DNA of 64,000 nt from Pseudarthrobacter sp. C4D7 (GCF_013359725.1 NZ_JABFMW010000020.1:16139-80138); one strand, 5' to 3'. Counted from the stretch's first letter, positions 32,524 through 43,548 are shown. The notes: generated by a model from the sequence alone, not told the origin. Numbers and translations are program-made.

Positions 32524-33357
32524 GTGAACTGGTTTGAAGCGGCCCTGCTGGGCCTAGTGCAGGGACTGACCGAATTTCTACCGATTTCATCAAGCGCGCA
32601 TCTGCGGATCGTGGGGGAGCTCCTCCCCAACGCAGAGGACCCCGGGGCAGCCTTCACGGCCATCACCCAGCTTGGCACCGAGACTGCCGTCCTGATTTTC
32701 TTCTGGCGGGACATCGTCCGCATCGTCAAGGCATGGGCCGGTTCCCTTACCGGCCGGGTGTCCCGGCAGGACCCTGATGCCCGGATGGGCTGGCTGGTAA
32801 TCCTCGGAAGCCTTCCCATCATCGTGCTGGGGCTGCTTTTCCAGGACCAGATCGAGTCGGTGCTCCGCAGCATGTGGATTGTGGCCACCATGCTGATCGT
32901 CTTCGGCCTCATCCTGGCGGTGGCTGACGCAATCGGCACCCAACAGCGGGACCTGACCCACCTGACCTATAAACACGGCATACTGTTCGGGCTGGCGCAG
33001 GCCCTGGCTCTCATTCCCGGCGTATCCCGCTCCGGCGGGACCATCACCGCGGGCCTGCTGATGGGCTACACCCGTGAGGCGGCCGCACGCTATTCCTTCC
33101 TGCTGGCCATCCCCGCAGTTTTTGGCAGCGGCCTTTACCAGCTCTACAAGGTAGTGACCAAGGAGGGAATCTCGGGGCCGTTCGGACTCCCGGAAACCGC
33201 CCTTGCCACCGTGATCGCCCTGGTGGTGGGCTACGTCATTATCGGCTGGTTCCTGAAGTTCGTCTCGACACGCAGCTACCGGCTCTTTGTCTGGTACCGG
33301 ATCTTCCTGGGTCTCGCCCTGTACCTCCTCCTCGGTTTCGGCGTCATCAGCGCCTAG
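32524..33357 (+). CDS. uppP: Undecaprenyl-diphosphatase
   Basis: A 277-residue membrane enzyme that recycles undecaprenyl pyrophosphate for cell-wall synthesis. The family motif [17 protein letters not shown] (with Q/E-x3-E) is at residues 11-27, and the second motif is [17 protein letters not shown]. About eight membrane segments. Start GTG 32524 with TAGGGT six bases upstream. It ends 15 bases before mshC but mshC has its own -10. Confidence 0.95.
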   Translation: MNWFEAALLGLVQGLTEFLPISSSAHLRIVGELLPNAEDPGAAFTAITQLGTETAVLIFFWRDIVRIVKAWAGSLTGRVSRQDPDARMGWLVILGSLPIIVLGLLFQDQIESVLRSMWIVATMLIVFGLILAVADAIGTQQRDLTHLTYKHGILFGLAQALALIPGVSRSGGTITAGLLMGYTREAAARYSFLLAIPAVFGSGLYQLYKVVTKEGISGPFGLPETALATVIALVVGYVIIGWFLKFVSTRSYRLFVWYRIFLGLALYLLLGFGVISA

Positions 33358-33360
33358 GAC

Positions 33361-33366
33361 TAGGCT
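33361..33366 (+). promoter_or_regulatory. -10 element, leaderless start of mshC
   Basis: TAGGCT, six bases, GTG 33373. Confidence 0.45.
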
Positions 33367-33372
33367 TGGCAT

Positions 33373-34650
33373 GTGAAATCCTGGACTTCCCGCCCTGTAC
33401 CTGCCCTGCCCGGAAACATGCCCGCCATCCGGTTGTTCGATACCGCGGCGGGCCGCGAAGTGGCGCTGGAGCCCGAGGCCAGGCCGTCCATGTACGTCTG
33501 CGGCATCACTCCCTACGACGCAACCCACATGGGGCATGCGGCCAGCTACGTGGCCTTTGACCTGCTGAACCGCGCCTGGCGCGACGCCGGCACCGACGTC
33601 TCGTACGTGCAGAACGTCACGGACGTGGACGATCCCCTGCTGGAACGCGCCACCGCCACCGGCGTGGACTGGCGCGACCTCGCCGCGGAGCAGGTGGAAC
33701 TCTTCCAGACCGACATGGAGGCGCTGAATGTCCTGGCGCCGGACCACTACGTGGGCGCCGTCGAATCCATCAGCCTGATCGTTCCTGAAGTGGAACGCCT
33801 GGTCAGCATGGGGCTGGCGTACCGGGTGGCCGGCACGAACGGCGAACCTGACGGGGATGTCTATTACGACGTCGAAGCGGCCGGCAAGCAGTCAACGGCT
33901 GCGGACGCCTGGTCGCTGGGAGCCGTTTCCCACCTTGGCGAAAGCGCCATGCTGGAACTCTTCGCCGAGCGCGGCGGCGATCCCGGTCGCGCAGGAAAGC
34001 GGCAGGCCTTGGACCCGCTGCTGTGGCGCGTGGCACGCGAGGGGGAGCCGAGCTGGCCCGGTGGAAGCCTGGGGCCCGGACGGCCCGGCTGGCATATCGA
34101 GTGCACCGTGATCGCACAGAAGTACCTTCCGGCGCCCTTCACCGTGCAGGGTGGTGGATCGGACCTGATCTTTCCGCACCACGAAATGGGGGCCGGCCAC
34201 GCGTACTCCCTGGCAGGCGTTCCGTTGGCCAAGCACTACGCCCACGCAGGCATGGTGGGCCTGGACGGAGAGAAAATGAGCAAATCCAAGGGCAACCTGG
34301 TGCTCGTTTCCAAGCTCCGCGCAGCCGGTGAAGATCCGGCGGCCATCCGGCTGGCCATCCTGGCCCACCACTACCGGTCCGACTGGTCCTGGACGGACGA
34401 AGGTTTTGCCGCCGCCAAGGCAGACCTCGCGGCATGGCGCACCGCCCTCAGCCACGCACCCGAGGGCTCGGCCCCGGCGCTGTTGACAGAGATGCGTGAA
34501 GCACTGGCAGCGGACCTGAATGCGCCTGCAGCGGTTGCGGCTGTATCGCGCTGGGCAAGGACGGCGAACGACGGCGGTGCTGCCGCCAGCCCTGCTGACA
34601 GGGTCCTGGTCAAAGACGCGGTGGAGGCCCTCCTGGGCGTCCGGCTCTAG
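33373..34650 (+). CDS. mshC: Mycothiol ligase: cysteine-GlcN-Ins ligase
   Basis: A 425-residue class I aminoacyl-tRNA-synthetase-like enzyme that joins cysteine to GlcN-Ins in mycothiol synthesis. [20 protein letters not shown] holds the zinc Cys and the HIGH-like THMGHA, and [10 protein letters not shown] the KMSKS motif. Length (about 410-425) and the MshC-style insertion fit MshC and not CysRS (which is longer, with a tRNA-binding tail). Start GTG 33373; the N-terminal 25 residues [17 protein letters not shown] are typical of actinobacterial MshC. Mycothiol replaces glutathione in this lineage. Confidence 0.93.
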   Translation: MKSWTSRPVPALPGNMPAIRLFDTAAGREVALEPEARPSMYVCGITPYDATHMGHAASYVAFDLLNRAWRDAGTDVSYVQNVTDVDDPLLERATATGVDWRDLAAEQVELFQTDMEALNVLAPDHYVGAVESISLIVPEVERLVSMGLAYRVAGTNGEPDGDVYYDVEAAGKQSTAADAWSLGAVSHLGESAMLELFAERGGDPGRAGKRQALDPLLWRVAREGEPSWPGGSLGPGRPGWHIECTVIAQKYLPAPFTVQGGGSDLIFPHHEMGAGHAYSLAGVPLAKHYAHAGMVGLDGEKMSKSKGNLVLVSKLRAAGEDPAAIRLAILAHHYRSDWSWTDEGFAAAKADLAAWRTALSHAPEGSAPALLTEMREALAADLNAPAAVAAVSRWARTANDGGAAASPADRVLVKDAVEALLGVRL

Positions 34651-34672
34651 GTGGTTCCCACTTAACGAACAC

Positions 34673-34718
34673 ACGCGAAGGGCCTGGCCGGAACTCATCC
34701 CGGCCAAGCCCTTCGCGT
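34673..34718. terminator. Bidirectional terminator after mshC
   Basis: Arms 34673-34691 and 34700-34718 form a 19-base stem with one G-T pair and an eight-base loop. The neighbouring genes are convergent. A partial second copy of the right arm follows at about 34721-34735. Confidence 0.7.
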
Positions 34719-34745
34719 TAATCCCTTCGCGTTAAGCCCTCAGCC

Positions 34746-35651
34746 TCAGGGGCGGTCCTGGCCCCGCCGCTTCAGGTACCGCTCAAATTCGCGGGCGATG
34801 GACTCACCGCTGGCCTCGGGAAGGTCTGCTGTGTCCTTGGCCTCCTCCAGCTGCCGGACATAGGCGGCAATCTCCGGGTCCTCGGTAGCGAGCTCGTCAA
34901 CACCCCGCTCCCATGCGTCTGCCTCCTCGGCCAGCTCGTGGGTATCCAGCGGGACCTGCAGCAGCTCCTCAATCCGGTGCAGGAGGGCGAGCTGGGCCTT
35001 GGGGGAGGGCGCCTGGGCCACATAATGAGGCACGGCAGCCCACAGGGAGACGGTGGGGATTCCCGCCAGGAGGGCCACCTCTGACAGGACGCCCACAATG
35101 CCAACGGGTCCTTCGTACTGGGATGCCTCCAGGTTCATGCGCTCCCGGAGCGGAGCGTCATCAGAGGACGTGCTCACCGGGATCGGCCGGCTGTGCGGAA
35201 CATCCGCAAGCAACGCCCCCACCAGCACCACATAGTCAACGTTCAGCGCCTCGGCATGGACCAGCAGCTCGGCGGTGTAGGCCCGCCATTTATAGGACGG
35301 TTCAGTCCCCTGGACAAAAATGACATCGACATTCGAGTTGGGCGCACTGGCCTTATAGATGCGGGTGGACGGCCATTTGATTTTGCGCTCACCGGCAGCA
35401 TTCCGGCGCACCGTTGGCCGCGTGAACTGGAAGTCGTAGTACTCGTCGGCATCGATGGATGCCACTTTCTTGCCGCCCCACAATTTATTCAGGTACCGCA
35501 GCGAATCGCTCGCCGCTTCTCCGGCGTCGTTCCAGCCTTCAAAAGCGGCAAGCATCACAGTGACCCGCTGTCCGTCGGCCACTGGCTGCAGGAACCGTTC
35601 CCGCTCGGGTCCGGCACCCTGTTCGGCGGTGTCACCCTCGAAGCTATTCAT
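34746..35651 (-). CDS. PAC2 family protein
   Basis: A 301-residue protein of the PAC2 family (archaeal/eukaryotic proteasome-assembly chaperone 2 fold): RVTVMLAAFEGWNDAGEAASDSLRYL at the start, VDVIFVQGTEPSYKWRAYTAELL and VVLVGALLADVPHSRPIPV inside, then a long acidic C-terminus. ATG 35651 with TAGGGT six bases upstream. PAC2 genes sit next to the Pup-proteasome region in many actinobacteria; a link to proteasome assembly is suggestive but not shown in bacteria. Confidence 0.85.
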   Translation of the reverse strand: MNSFEGDTAEQGAGPERERFLQPVADGQRVTVMLAAFEGWNDAGEAASDSLRYLNKLWGGKKVASIDADEYYDFQFTRPTVRRNAAGERKIKWPSTRIYKASAPNSNVDVIFVQGTEPSYKWRAYTAELLVHAEALNVDYVVLVGALLADVPHSRPIPVSTSSDDAPLRERMNLEASQYEGPVGIVGVLSEVALLAGIPTVSLWAAVPHYVAQAPSPKAQLALLHRIEELLQVPLDTHELAEEADAWERGVDELATEDPEIAAYVRQLEEAKDTADLPEASGESIAREFERYLKRRGQDRP

Positions 35652-35657
35652 TTCTTC

Positions 35658-35663
35658 ACCCTA
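35658..35663 (-). promoter_or_regulatory. -10 element, leaderless start of the PAC2 gene
   Basis: Minus strand TAGGGT, six bases, ATG 35651. Confidence 0.5.
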
Positions 35664-35790
35664 CGTCCAAGGTGCTGGGCTGTGCAGGGAATGAAGCGCC
35701 GCAAATCCCCGGAAATGCCGTCCAGCCGGGCACCGGCCCGGCCATATTCGCCAAGGGCGTAGCCCACAGCCTCCGCCCAGCCATGCCCCG

Positions 35791-35796
35791 TAGACT
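35791..35796 (+). promoter_or_regulatory. -10 element, leaderless start of the HAD gene
   Basis: TAGACT, six bases, ATG 35803. Confidence 0.5.
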
Positions 35797-35802
35797 GGCG
35801 TT

Positions 35803-36522
35803 ATGCCGAATCCTGCCGCCAGTTCCCCGCTCAAAGCCGTCCTCTGGGACATGGACGGCACCATCGTGGACACGGAGCCGTACTGGATCGCGGCTGAGCA
35901 CGCGTTGGTGGAGGCGCACGGGGGAACGTGGAGCCACGACCAGGCCATGCAGTTGGTGGGCCAGTCGCTGACATTTTCTGCGGGCCTCCTCCAGCAGGCC
36001 GGCGTCGAACTGGAAATCCGGGACATCATCGATACCCTGACCGACCAGGTCATCAACAGTGTCCGCCAGGAGGTGCCGTGGCGCCCAGGCGCCCGTGAAC
36101 TCCTGGAGGAGCTGCACCTGGCCGGGGTCCGCTGCGCACTGGTCACCATGTCCGAAGGCCCGATGGCCCGCGAGGTGGTGGCCAGCCTTCCGCGGCCATA
36201 CTTCGAAGTGCTGGTCACGGGTGACACAGTGACCCAGGGAAAGCCGCATCCGGATGCGTACCTGACCGCCGTCGAACTCCTGCAGGAGAGCGACCCGGAC
36301 CTGGGGATCCACCACTGCGTAGCGCTCGAGGACTCCGTACCGGGCGTCGCAGCGGCCGTGGCTTCCGGCGTCACCACCGTTGCCGTCCCTCACATCGTTC
36401 CGCTGCCTGAGCACCACAGCTACGAGCTCTGGGACACGCTTTCCGGGCGAAGCATCGGAGAGCTGGCAGCCCTGCTTCCGACGGCGGCCCCCGCCGGTTT
36501 CCCAGGTGGTCCACGTGGCTGA
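35803..36522 (+). CDS. HAD-superfamily hydrolase (beta-phosphoglucomutase-like)
   Basis: 239 residues. Motif I is VLWDMDGTIVDTEPYW, motif II near LVTMSEGP, the Lys motif GKPHPDAYL and motif IV ALEDSVPGV. The helical cap of about 70 residues follows motif I, the subclass I arrangement shared with beta-phosphoglucomutase and phosphoglycolate phosphatase. Substrate unknown. The stop lies inside the next gene's start (8-base overlap), so the pair is co-transcribed. Confidence 0.87.
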   Translation: MPNPAASSPLKAVLWDMDGTIVDTEPYWIAAEHALVEAHGGTWSHDQAMQLVGQSLTFSAGLLQQAGVELEIRDIIDTLTDQVINSVRQEVPWRPGARELLEELHLAGVRCALVTMSEGPMAREVVASLPRPYFEVLVTGDTVTQGKPHPDAYLTAVELLQESDPDLGIHHCVALEDSVPGVAAAVASGVTTVAVPHIVPLPEHHSYELWDTLSGRSIGELAALLPTAAPAGFPGGPRG

Positions 36523-37693
36523 ACCAGCCGCCGCCCAGGGCAACACGGCACGCCGGGAAGGCATCCCGCTGGGGCGCATCGCCGGCGTCCCCGTAGTGCT
36601 CGCCTACTCGTGGTTCATCATCGCGGCGTTCACGGTGATCGTCTACGGGCCGGTATTGGCCACAAACAACCCGAGGCTGGGCATCAGCGCCTACTTCGTG
36701 GCGTTCGCCTACGCCGTTCTGCTCCTCATCTCGGTCCTCGTCCACGAACTCGCCCACGCGTTGACGGCCAGGATCTACGGTTGGCCCACCCAGAAGATCG
36801 TCCTCAACCTGTGGGGCGGCCACACCCAGTTTGAGAACTTCACGGCCTCGCCAGGCCGGTCTGTGCTCGTTGCGTTGGCCGGACCCGCTGCCAACTTCGT
36901 CCTGGCCGGCGGCGCCTGGCTGCTCCTGGGAAACAACAGCCTGGGGAGCGTTGCCGAAATCCTGACCAACATCTTCATGTGGGCGAACTTCCTGATCGGC
37001 GTCTTCAACGTCCTGCCGGGCCTGCCGCTGGACGGCGGACGGCTGGTTGAATCAATTGTCTGGAAAGCCACCGGCAGCCAGGCGAAAGGAACCGTCGCGG
37101 CGGGATGGGGCGGGCGGATCATCGTCCTCGCCATTGCCTACTGGTTCCTCCTGCGGCCCTTCCTCGCCGGTGACCAGCCGGATTTCAGCCTCCTCATGAT
37201 CACCATCCTGGTGGGTGGTTTCCTGTGGATGGGAGCCTCGGCCTCCATCCAGCAGGGCACACTCCGGGGCCGGCTTCCACTCGTCAGCGCCGCAGCACTG
37301 GCCACGCCGGCGGCCGGGGTCCCTTCCACCGGCACGGTCGGGGACGCGCTCCGCCTCGGCGCGGCGGGCACAAAGTCAGTGGTGGTTTGCGGCCCGGACG
37401 GCCGGCCGCAGGGCGTGGTCGACCCCCGGGCCCTGGCCTCCGTACCAGGTGCTTCCGCAGACACCACACCCGTTACCGCCATCTCATTCCCGCTGGCCTC
37501 CGGAGCCTATGTTCCGGAGTGGTCCAAAGGACAGGAGTTGCTCCAGTTCCTGTCCCAGGTGGAGGGGCGGCACTACGCGGTGGTTGACCACAACGGAACA
37601 GTCACCGGCCTGTTGACCCAGGAGGCCGTCCTCTCAGCCATCACCGGCAAGCGCCAGCGCAACGATAGGCGCCCGCAGGGCCAGAACCGGTAG
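36515..37693 (+). CDS. Site-2 protease (M50) with C-terminal CBS domains
   Basis: 392 residues. Membrane-embedded zinc motif HELAH at 77-81, second motif LPGLPLDGGRLVE with the conserved Asp-Gly. Four to six hydrophobic segments precede a C-terminal CBS pair (GTVGDALRLGAAGTKSVVVCGPDGRPQGVVDP and GRHYAVVDHNGTVTGLLTQEAVLSAI). This is the Rip3/S2P-CBS type that cuts membrane-bound anti-sigma factors or similar proteins; the CBS pair may sense a nucleotide. GTG 36515 follows AGGTGG and overlaps the HAD stop; the longer frame (from about 36380) would overlap the HAD gene broadly. Confidence 0.85.
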   Translation: MAEPAAAQGNTARREGIPLGRIAGVPVVLAYSWFIIAAFTVIVYGPVLATNNPRLGISAYFVAFAYAVLLLISVLVHELAHALTARIYGWPTQKIVLNLWGGHTQFENFTASPGRSVLVALAGPAANFVLAGGAWLLLGNNSLGSVAEILTNIFMWANFLIGVFNVLPGLPLDGGRLVESIVWKATGSQAKGTVAAGWGGRIIVLAIAYWFLLRPFLAGDQPDFSLLMITILVGGFLWMGASASIQQGTLRGRLPLVSAAALATPAAGVPSTGTVGDALRLGAAGTKSVVVCGPDGRPQGVVDPRALASVPGASADTTPVTAISFPLASGAYVPEWSKGQELLQFLSQVEGRHYAVVDHNGTVTGLLTQEAVLSAITGKRQRNDRRPQGQNR

Positions 37694-37789
37694 AGTTACC
37701 TGCCGGTCGTGCATTGCCGCGGAAGCCACTGTGTCCCCGGGGGCCAGAAGGCCGCGGCGCAACAGGTATTACAGGAGTAAGGAAGAATC

Positions 37790-38854
37790 ATGAGCAGCGA
37801 AACTGCCGTCAACGACGCCAACGGAGCAGCGCAAGCCGGTGCTGACGCCAGCGGCTCGCAGCCGGTGGGCGCTGCCCGTCGCCGCGGCCCTTTCCGTGAG
37901 GGCGAACGTGTCCAGTTGACCGACGAACGTGGCCGTATGAACACCGTTACGCTGGAACGCGGGGGCGCCTTCCACACCCACCGCGGCTTCCTGAACCACG
38001 ACGAAATCATCGGCAAGGCCGACGGCTCGGTGGTGGTGAACAACGTGGGCCAGCAGTACCAGACCCTCCGGCCCCTTCTGTCCGACTTCGTGCTGTCCAT
38101 GCCGCGCGGCGCCGCCGTCGTGTATCCCAAAGATGCCGGCCAGATCGTCACCATGGCGGACATTTTCCCCGGGGCACGCGTCGTGGAAGCCGGCGTGGGC
38201 TCAGGCGCACTCTCCATCTCCCTGCTCCGCGCGGTAGGGGACAACGGCTACCTGCACTCGTTTGAGCGGCGCGAGGAGTTCGCCGACATCGCCCGCGGCA
38301 ACGTTGAAACCATCTTTGGCGGACCGCACCCCGCCTGGCAGATTTCCCTGGGCGACTTCCAGGAGGAAGTGGTCAAGGCCGAGGAGCCAGGCTCCGTGGA
38401 CCGCGTGGTCCTGGACATGCTCGCACCTTGGGAATGCCTCGATGCCGTTGCCACCGTCCTGGCTCCCGGCGGCGTCTGGATTAACTACGTTGCCACGGTC
38501 ACCCAGCTTTCACGCACCGCGGAAGCTATCCGGGCGGACGGCCGCTTCACCGAACCTGATGCCTGGGAGTCGATGGTCCGCGGGTGGCACCTGGAAGGAC
38601 TAGCCGTACGGCCGGACCACCGCATGGTGGCCCACACCGGGTTCCTGCTGGTCACCCGGCGGCTTGCGGACGGCGTCACCGGCATCTCGGTCAAGCGCCG
38701 CCCGTCCAAGACGGAGTTCAACGAAGAAGACGTCAACGCCTGGACCCCTGGCGCAGTGGGGGAGCGCGCCGTGTCGGACAAGAAGCTCCGGCGCGCAGCC
38801 CGCGACGCCATCGCGGGGACCAATGTTGTGGAAAACCCCGAGGTTACGAAGTAG
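37790..38854 (+). CDS. trmI: tRNA (adenine-N1)-methyltransferase
   Basis: A 354-residue TrmI: methylates A58 (and A57 in some) of the tRNA T-loop. SAM motif VVEAGVGSGALSISLLRAVGDNG, then DMLAPWECL and the N-terminal FREGERVQLTDERGRM domain. ATG 37790 follows AGGAGTAAGG. TrmI sits just upstream of mpa in many actinobacteria and is often part of the proteasome operon. Confidence 0.9.
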   Translation: MSSETAVNDANGAAQAGADASGSQPVGAARRRGPFREGERVQLTDERGRMNTVTLERGGAFHTHRGFLNHDEIIGKADGSVVVNNVGQQYQTLRPLLSDFVLSMPRGAAVVYPKDAGQIVTMADIFPGARVVEAGVGSGALSISLLRAVGDNGYLHSFERREEFADIARGNVETIFGGPHPAWQISLGDFQEEVVKAEEPGSVDRVVLDMLAPWECLDAVATVLAPGGVWINYVATVTQLSRTAEAIRADGRFTEPDAWESMVRGWHLEGLAVRPDHRMVAHTGFLLVTRRLADGVTGISVKRRPSKTEFNEEDVNAWTPGAVGERAVSDKKLRRAARDAIAGTNVVENPEVTK

Positions 38855-38936
38855 TCCACATTTCGGGAGTCTCCATCCCTACCAGCCCTCTTGGGACTAA
38901 TGTCTTAAGAGAAGCGCAGGAAGGGGCTGATACATC

Positions 38937-40688
38937 ATGGAGACACCAAACCAGGACTCCGGACGTACACCGGCAGAGCAGTCTGCCGCCAACGACCTCT
39001 CGGTTGCTGACCGCCAGGTCAACATACTTCGGGACAAGCTCAGGCACATCGACCGCCAGTTGGCTGCGGCAACGCAGAACAACACCAAGCTGGTCAGCAT
39101 GCTGGAAACCGCGAAGGCGGAAATCCTCCGGCTGAAAAATGCCCTGGACCAGGAAGGCCAGCCGCCCTACAGCTTCGGCACCATCCTCCAGATCAACCCC
39201 AAAAGGCAGCCTGCTCCGGGCAGCAGCGGCCAGGCCGCCACCGAGGAATCGGTGGACATCTTCAACGCCGGCCGGAAGATGCGCGTGGGCATCAGTCCGC
39301 TGGTGAACATCAACCAGTTGGCCGTGGGCCAGGAAGTGCTGCTCAACGAGGCGCTCCTGATCGTGGCGGGATTGGGCTACGAACGGGCCGGTGAGCTCGC
39401 CACCCTGAAGGAAATGCTGGGACGTGACCGTGCCCTGGTGGTCGGCCGCGCAGACGAGGAACGCGTGGTGCGGCTCTCCGGTGCCCTCCTGTCCGAAAAA
39501 CTCAGGGTAGGGGACGCCCTCTCAGTGGACTCGCGGACCGGCTACGCGCTGGAAAAGGTTCCCCGTTCAGAGGTGGAGAACCTGGTCCTGGAAGAAGTTC
39601 CGGACATCACTTACGAGGACATTGGCGGCCTGGGACCCCAAATCGAACAGATCCGCGACGCCGTGGAGCTGCCGTTCCTGCATCCGGACCTGTACCGGGA
39701 GCACGGCCTCAAGGCACCCAAGGGCATCCTCCTCTACGGCCCTCCCGGCTGCGGCAAGACCCTCATCGCCAAGGCTGTTGCCAACTCCCTGGCTGCCCGC
39801 GCCGCCGAGCGCTCCGGGAACGTGGACCTGAAGAGCTACTTCCTGAACATCAAGGGACCCGAGCTCCTGGACAAATACGTCGGTGAAACGGAGCGGCACA
39901 TCCGCCTGATCTTCGCCCGGGCCCGCGAGAAAGCCTCTGACGGCAGCCCCGTCGTCGTGTTCTTCGACGAAATGGACTCGCTGTTCCGCACCCGCGGCAC
40001 CGGCATCTCCTCCGACGTCGAAACCACCATTGTGCCCCAGCTCCTCAGCGAGATCGACGGCGTCGAGCGGCTGGACAACGTGATCGTCATCGGCGCCTCC
40101 AACCGCGAAGACATGATCGACCCCGCCATCCTGCGTCCCGGCAGGCTGGATGTGAAGGTCAAGATCCAGCGGCCTGACGCGGAAGCCGCGGCCGATATCT
40201 TCAACAAATACATCACGCCGGACCTGCCCTTCCACGAATCCGACCTCGCCGAACACAACGGTGACATCCAGGCCACCGTTGACGCGATGGTCCAGCGCAC
40301 CGTTGAAGCCATGTACTCAACGGACAAGTCCAACGAGTTCCTGGAAGTCACCTACGCCAACGGTGACACCGAAATGCTGTACTTCAAGGACTTCAACTCC
40401 GGCGCCGTGGTGCAGAACGTGGTGGACCGGGCCAAGAAGTACGCGATCAAGGACCTTCTGACGTCGCAGCAGAAGGGGCTCCGCATCGAGCACCTGCTGC
40501 GCGCCGTGGTGGACGAATTCCGTGAGCACGAAGACATGCCCAACACCACCAATCCTGATGATTGGGCCCGCATCTCGGGCAAGAAGGGTGAACGCATCAC
40601 CTATATCCGCACCATTGTGCAGGGCAAAGCCGGCCAGGAACCCGGCAAGTCCATTGAAACCATGCCGACCACGGGACAGTATCTGTGA
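38937..40688 (+). CDS. mpa: Proteasome-associated AAA ATPase Mpa/ARC
   Basis: 583 residues. A coiled coil at about 24-75 binds Pup, then an OB-like interdomain, then the AAA module: Walker A GPPGCGKT (268-275), Walker [10 protein letters not shown] and the arginine finger region LRPGRLDVK. The protein ends GQYL, the C-terminal proteasome-docking motif. It unfolds pupylated proteins and feeds them to PrcAB. ATG 38937; its stop overlaps dop (GTGA). Confidence 0.95.
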   Translation: METPNQDSGRTPAEQSAANDLSVADRQVNILRDKLRHIDRQLAAATQNNTKLVSMLETAKAEILRLKNALDQEGQPPYSFGTILQINPKRQPAPGSSGQAATEESVDIFNAGRKMRVGISPLVNINQLAVGQEVLLNEALLIVAGLGYERAGELATLKEMLGRDRALVVGRADEERVVRLSGALLSEKLRVGDALSVDSRTGYALEKVPRSEVENLVLEEVPDITYEDIGGLGPQIEQIRDAVELPFLHPDLYREHGLKAPKGILLYGPPGCGKTLIAKAVANSLAARAAERSGNVDLKSYFLNIKGPELLDKYVGETERHIRLIFARAREKASDGSPVVVFFDEMDSLFRTRGTGISSDVETTIVPQLLSEIDGVERLDNVIVIGASNREDMIDPAILRPGRLDVKVKIQRPDAEAAADIFNKYITPDLPFHESDLAEHNGDIQATVDAMVQRTVEAMYSTDKSNEFLEVTYANGDTEMLYFKDFNSGAVVQNVVDRAKKYAIKDLLTSQQKGLRIEHLLRAVVDEFREHEDMPNTTNPDDWARISGKKGERITYIRTIVQGKAGQEPGKSIETMPTTGQYL

Positions 40689-42358
40689 CGGGTGCACAAG
40701 GATCCGCCGGCGGGGAAGCACTTCCCGCCGGCGGGGCCATGCGGGTGATGGGGGCCGAAACGGAATACGGCATCCACGCTCCGTCCGCCCCATCCGCCAA
40801 CGCCACCATGATGAGTGCCCGCGTGGTCCAGGCCTACGCGCAGGTCACCCGCCAGCGGGCGGCCGGCGGGGCTGAGACCCGATGGGACTATACGGATGAG
40901 GAGCCGCTCCACGATGCGCGGGGATGGACCGTGGACAGGGGAGCCGCACATCCCTCCCAGCTGACCGACCAGCCGCCTGTGCTCGACGCTGAATCGGTGG
41001 CCCTGGCTTACGGCCGCGAAGAGCTCGAACTCGACGGACAGGACGAATCCGGGACCCTGCTGATGAACATGGTCCTCGGCAATGGAGCCCGGCTCTACGT
41101 GGACCACGCCCATCCCGAGTATTCAAGCCCTGAGGTCACCAATCCCCGTGACGCCGTGGCCTGGGACGCTGCCGGCGACCTGGTTGGTCTTGCGTCCGTG
41201 CGGAGGCTGGCCGCGGATCCGGCGCTGCCGCCGGTCAACCTCTACAAGAACAACACGGACAACAAGTCCGTTTCGTACGGCTCGCACGAGAACTACCTGA
41301 TGCCCAGGTCCGTGCCGTTTGGCGACATTGTGCGGGGGCTGACCCCGTTCTTCGTGAGCCGGCAGGTGGTGTGTGGGGCCGGCCGGCTGGGGATCGGCCA
41401 GGACAGTTCCACGCCCGGCTTCCAAATCAGCCAGCGGGCCGACTTCTTTGAAGCCGAAGTGGGCCTGGAAACCACCATCCGACGCCCCATCATCAACACC
41501 CGGGATGAGCCCCACGCCACGGCTGACAAGTACCGGCGCCTGCACGTGATCATCGGGGACGCCAACCTCAGCCAGGTTTCCAACTACCTCAAATTCGGCA
41601 CGACGGCCATGGTTCTCAGCCTCATCGAGGCCGGCCTGGCCCCCAAAATCGAGGTGTACGAGCCCGTCGCGGCCCTGAAGGCGGTGAGCCACGATACCTC
41701 GCTGACAGCCAGAGTGCGGCTGCTGGATGGCAGGCGCGTTACGGCCCTGGACCTTCAATGGATGTATCACGAGGCCGCTGCGAAGCTCGCCCAGGACACC
41801 GGGGTGGGTGACGCGGTGGACGGTGACGGACACACCCACGACGTCCTGGAGCGGTGGGCGTCGGTCCTCACCCAGCTCGACAGCGACAGGGCAGCTGCCG
41901 CCACCTCAGTGGAGTGGCTGGCCAAACTTTCCCTGCTGGACGGCTACCGCCAGCGGGACGGACTGGAGTGGAGCGATGCCCGGCTGGGTCTGGTGGACCT
42001 CCAGTGGGCTGACATCAGGCCCGAGAAGGGCCTCTACTACCGGCTGTTGTCGAGAAACCGGATGCAGCGCGTGGTTGACGATGCCGCCATCGCCGCCGCG
42101 GTCGCGGAGCCTCCGGCCGACACCAGGGCGTTCTTCCGCGGAAAGTGCATCAGCAGCTTCGGCAAGGATGTGGTGGGAGCCAGCTGGGACTCTGTCATCT
42201 TCGATGTGCCCGGCTACGGCAGGCTTCAGCGCGTGCCTACCAGGGAGCCCTTGAGGGGAACGAAAGCCCTGACAGGAGCGTTGTTCGAGCGCCACCGGGA
42301 CGCGGGACCGTTCCTTGGTGAACTGCTGGGACACAACAGCACTCCGCCTGCGGCATAA
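40685..42358 (+). CDS. dop: Deamidase/depupylase of Pup
   Basis: 557 residues. [11 protein letters not shown] at the start holds the catalytic Glu region, and the carboxylate-amine-ligase fold continues with [17 protein letters not shown] and [18 protein letters not shown]. The long Dop loop after residue 40 ([23 protein letters not shown]) separates it from PafA. It converts Pup-Gln to Pup-Glu and removes Pup. The start is GTG 40685 (GTGA overlap with mpa) or ATG 40739, which begins [11 protein letters not shown]; the second fits the family better but lacks a clear ribosome site. Confidence 0.93.
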   Translation: MTGAQGSAGGEALPAGGAMRVMGAETEYGIHAPSAPSANATMMSARVVQAYAQVTRQRAAGGAETRWDYTDEEPLHDARGWTVDRGAAHPSQLTDQPPVLDAESVALAYGREELELDGQDESGTLLMNMVLGNGARLYVDHAHPEYSSPEVTNPRDAVAWDAAGDLVGLASVRRLAADPALPPVNLYKNNTDNKSVSYGSHENYLMPRSVPFGDIVRGLTPFFVSRQVVCGAGRLGIGQDSSTPGFQISQRADFFEAEVGLETTIRRPIINTRDEPHATADKYRRLHVIIGDANLSQVSNYLKFGTTAMVLSLIEAGLAPKIEVYEPVAALKAVSHDTSLTARVRLLDGRRVTALDLQWMYHEAAAKLAQDTGVGDAVDGDGHTHDVLERWASVLTQLDSDRAAAATSVEWLAKLSLLDGYRQRDGLEWSDARLGLVDLQWADIRPEKGLYYRLLSRNRMQRVVDDAAIAAAVAEPPADTRAFFRGKCISSFGKDVVGASWDSVIFDVPGYGRLQRVPTREPLRGTKALTGALFERHRDAGPFLGELLGHNSTPPAA

Positions 42359-42442
42359 ACCGCGCCGGAACGCCGGTCCCGTGGCAGGATGGGCATATCG
42401 GAGGATCCGCCGGATCCACCGACGAAACAAGGAGGGAAACCA

Positions 42443-42646
42443 ATGGCAGGCCAGGAGCAGCAGCAGCCGCAGTCACGGGACAACCAGGTCGACGAAGACA
42501 TCCCCGAGGCACCCCCGGCACCGCCCGAGGCACAGGCATCGGCCTCGACTGAAGGCGTGGATGACCTTCTCGACGAGATCGACGGTGTCCTGGAATCCAA
42601 CGCCGAGGAGTTCGTCCGGGCATTTGTCCAAAAGGGCGGCCAGTAA
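42443..42646 (+). CDS. pup: Prokaryotic ubiquitin-like protein Pup
   Basis: 67 residues. Intrinsically disordered Gln/Pro/Glu-rich N-terminal half, then the helical Mpa-binding part [24 protein letters not shown] and the C-terminus KGGQ. Because the last residue is Gln, Dop must deamidate it before PafA can ligate it. ATG 42443 follows AAGGAGGG; an in-frame ATG at 42389 is not used. Confidence 0.96.
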   Translation: MAGQEQQQPQSRDNQVDEDIPEAPPAPPEAQASASTEGVDDLLDEIDGVLESNAEEFVRAFVQKGGQ

Positions 42647-42726
42647 CCCGGACCCGGGAGCAGGCGGAAGCCGCGGACGGCCGGGATCTGTACCGACGTT
42701 GAAGTACCACGTTCAAGGAGTGATGA

Positions 42727-43548
42727 GTGCAGGAATCAACCGCCAACCAGGTAGCCGCCAACGCCACCTCGTCCTTTACCGAGCACCTTCAGCGGGACCG
42801 GCCAGAACTGCTTCCCTTCAGCCGCTCCCTTCAGGGCGTGGCGTCGACGGCAGCCCCGGTCCAGGTTCCCCACGCCACCACGATCGTTGCCATGAGCTAC
42901 GGCGGCGGTGTCCTGATGGCAGGCGACCGACGCGCCACCATGGGAAACGTGATTGCCAGCAGGCACATTGAGAAGGTTTTCCCGGCTGACCATTTCTCCG
43001 TGCTTGGCATTGCCGGAACAGCCGGCATAGCAATCGACCTGACCCGGCTGTTCCAGGTTGAACTTGAGCACTACGAAAAAATCGAAGGAACACAGCTCAG
43101 CCTCGAAGGCAAGGCAAACCGGCTGGGCGCCATGATCAGGGGCAACCTCCCCCTGGCCCTTCAGGGCCTCGCGGTGGTCCCACTTTTCGCCGGCTTCGAC
43201 ATCAGCGCAGGGATCGGCCGGCTCTTTTCCTACGACGTCACCGGCGGAAGGTATGAGGAGCACGAGCACCACACTGTCGGGTCCGGCTCAGTGTTCGCAC
43301 GCGGCGCGCTGAAGAAGCTGTGGCGGCCCAACCTCACGGCCGAGCAGGCCCTCTCCGTTGCGGTGGAATCGCTCTATGACGCGGCCGACGACGATTCAGC
43401 CACGGGCGGCCCGGACACGGTCCGCCAGTTGTGGCCGGTGGTCTACACCGTGGACAGGACAGGTGCCCGCCGAGTGCCCGAGGCCGAACTCGCCGCTGCG
43501 TCACGCGCTGTGATCGAAGCGCGCACCATCGCCGGACGGGAGGCCTGA
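42727..43548 (+). CDS. prcB: 20S proteasome beta subunit
   Basis: 273 residues with a 50-residue propeptide. Cleavage before T51 ([13 protein letters not shown]) would expose the catalytic Thr; most actinobacterial subunits have Gly at the -1 position, here it is Ala. [11 protein letters not shown] supplies the S1 pocket and Lys. The start is GTG 42727 after AAGGAGTGATGA. One base separates it from prcA. Confidence 0.95.
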   Translation: MQESTANQVAANATSSFTEHLQRDRPELLPFSRSLQGVASTAAPVQVPHATTIVAMSYGGGVLMAGDRRATMGNVIASRHIEKVFPADHFSVLGIAGTAGIAIDLTRLFQVELEHYEKIEGTQLSLEGKANRLGAMIRGNLPLALQGLAVVPLFAGFDISAGIGRLFSYDVTGGRYEEHEHHTVGSGSVFARGALKKLWRPNLTAEQALSVAVESLYDAADDDSATGGPDTVRQLWPVVYTVDRTGARRVPEAELAAASRAVIEARTIAGREA

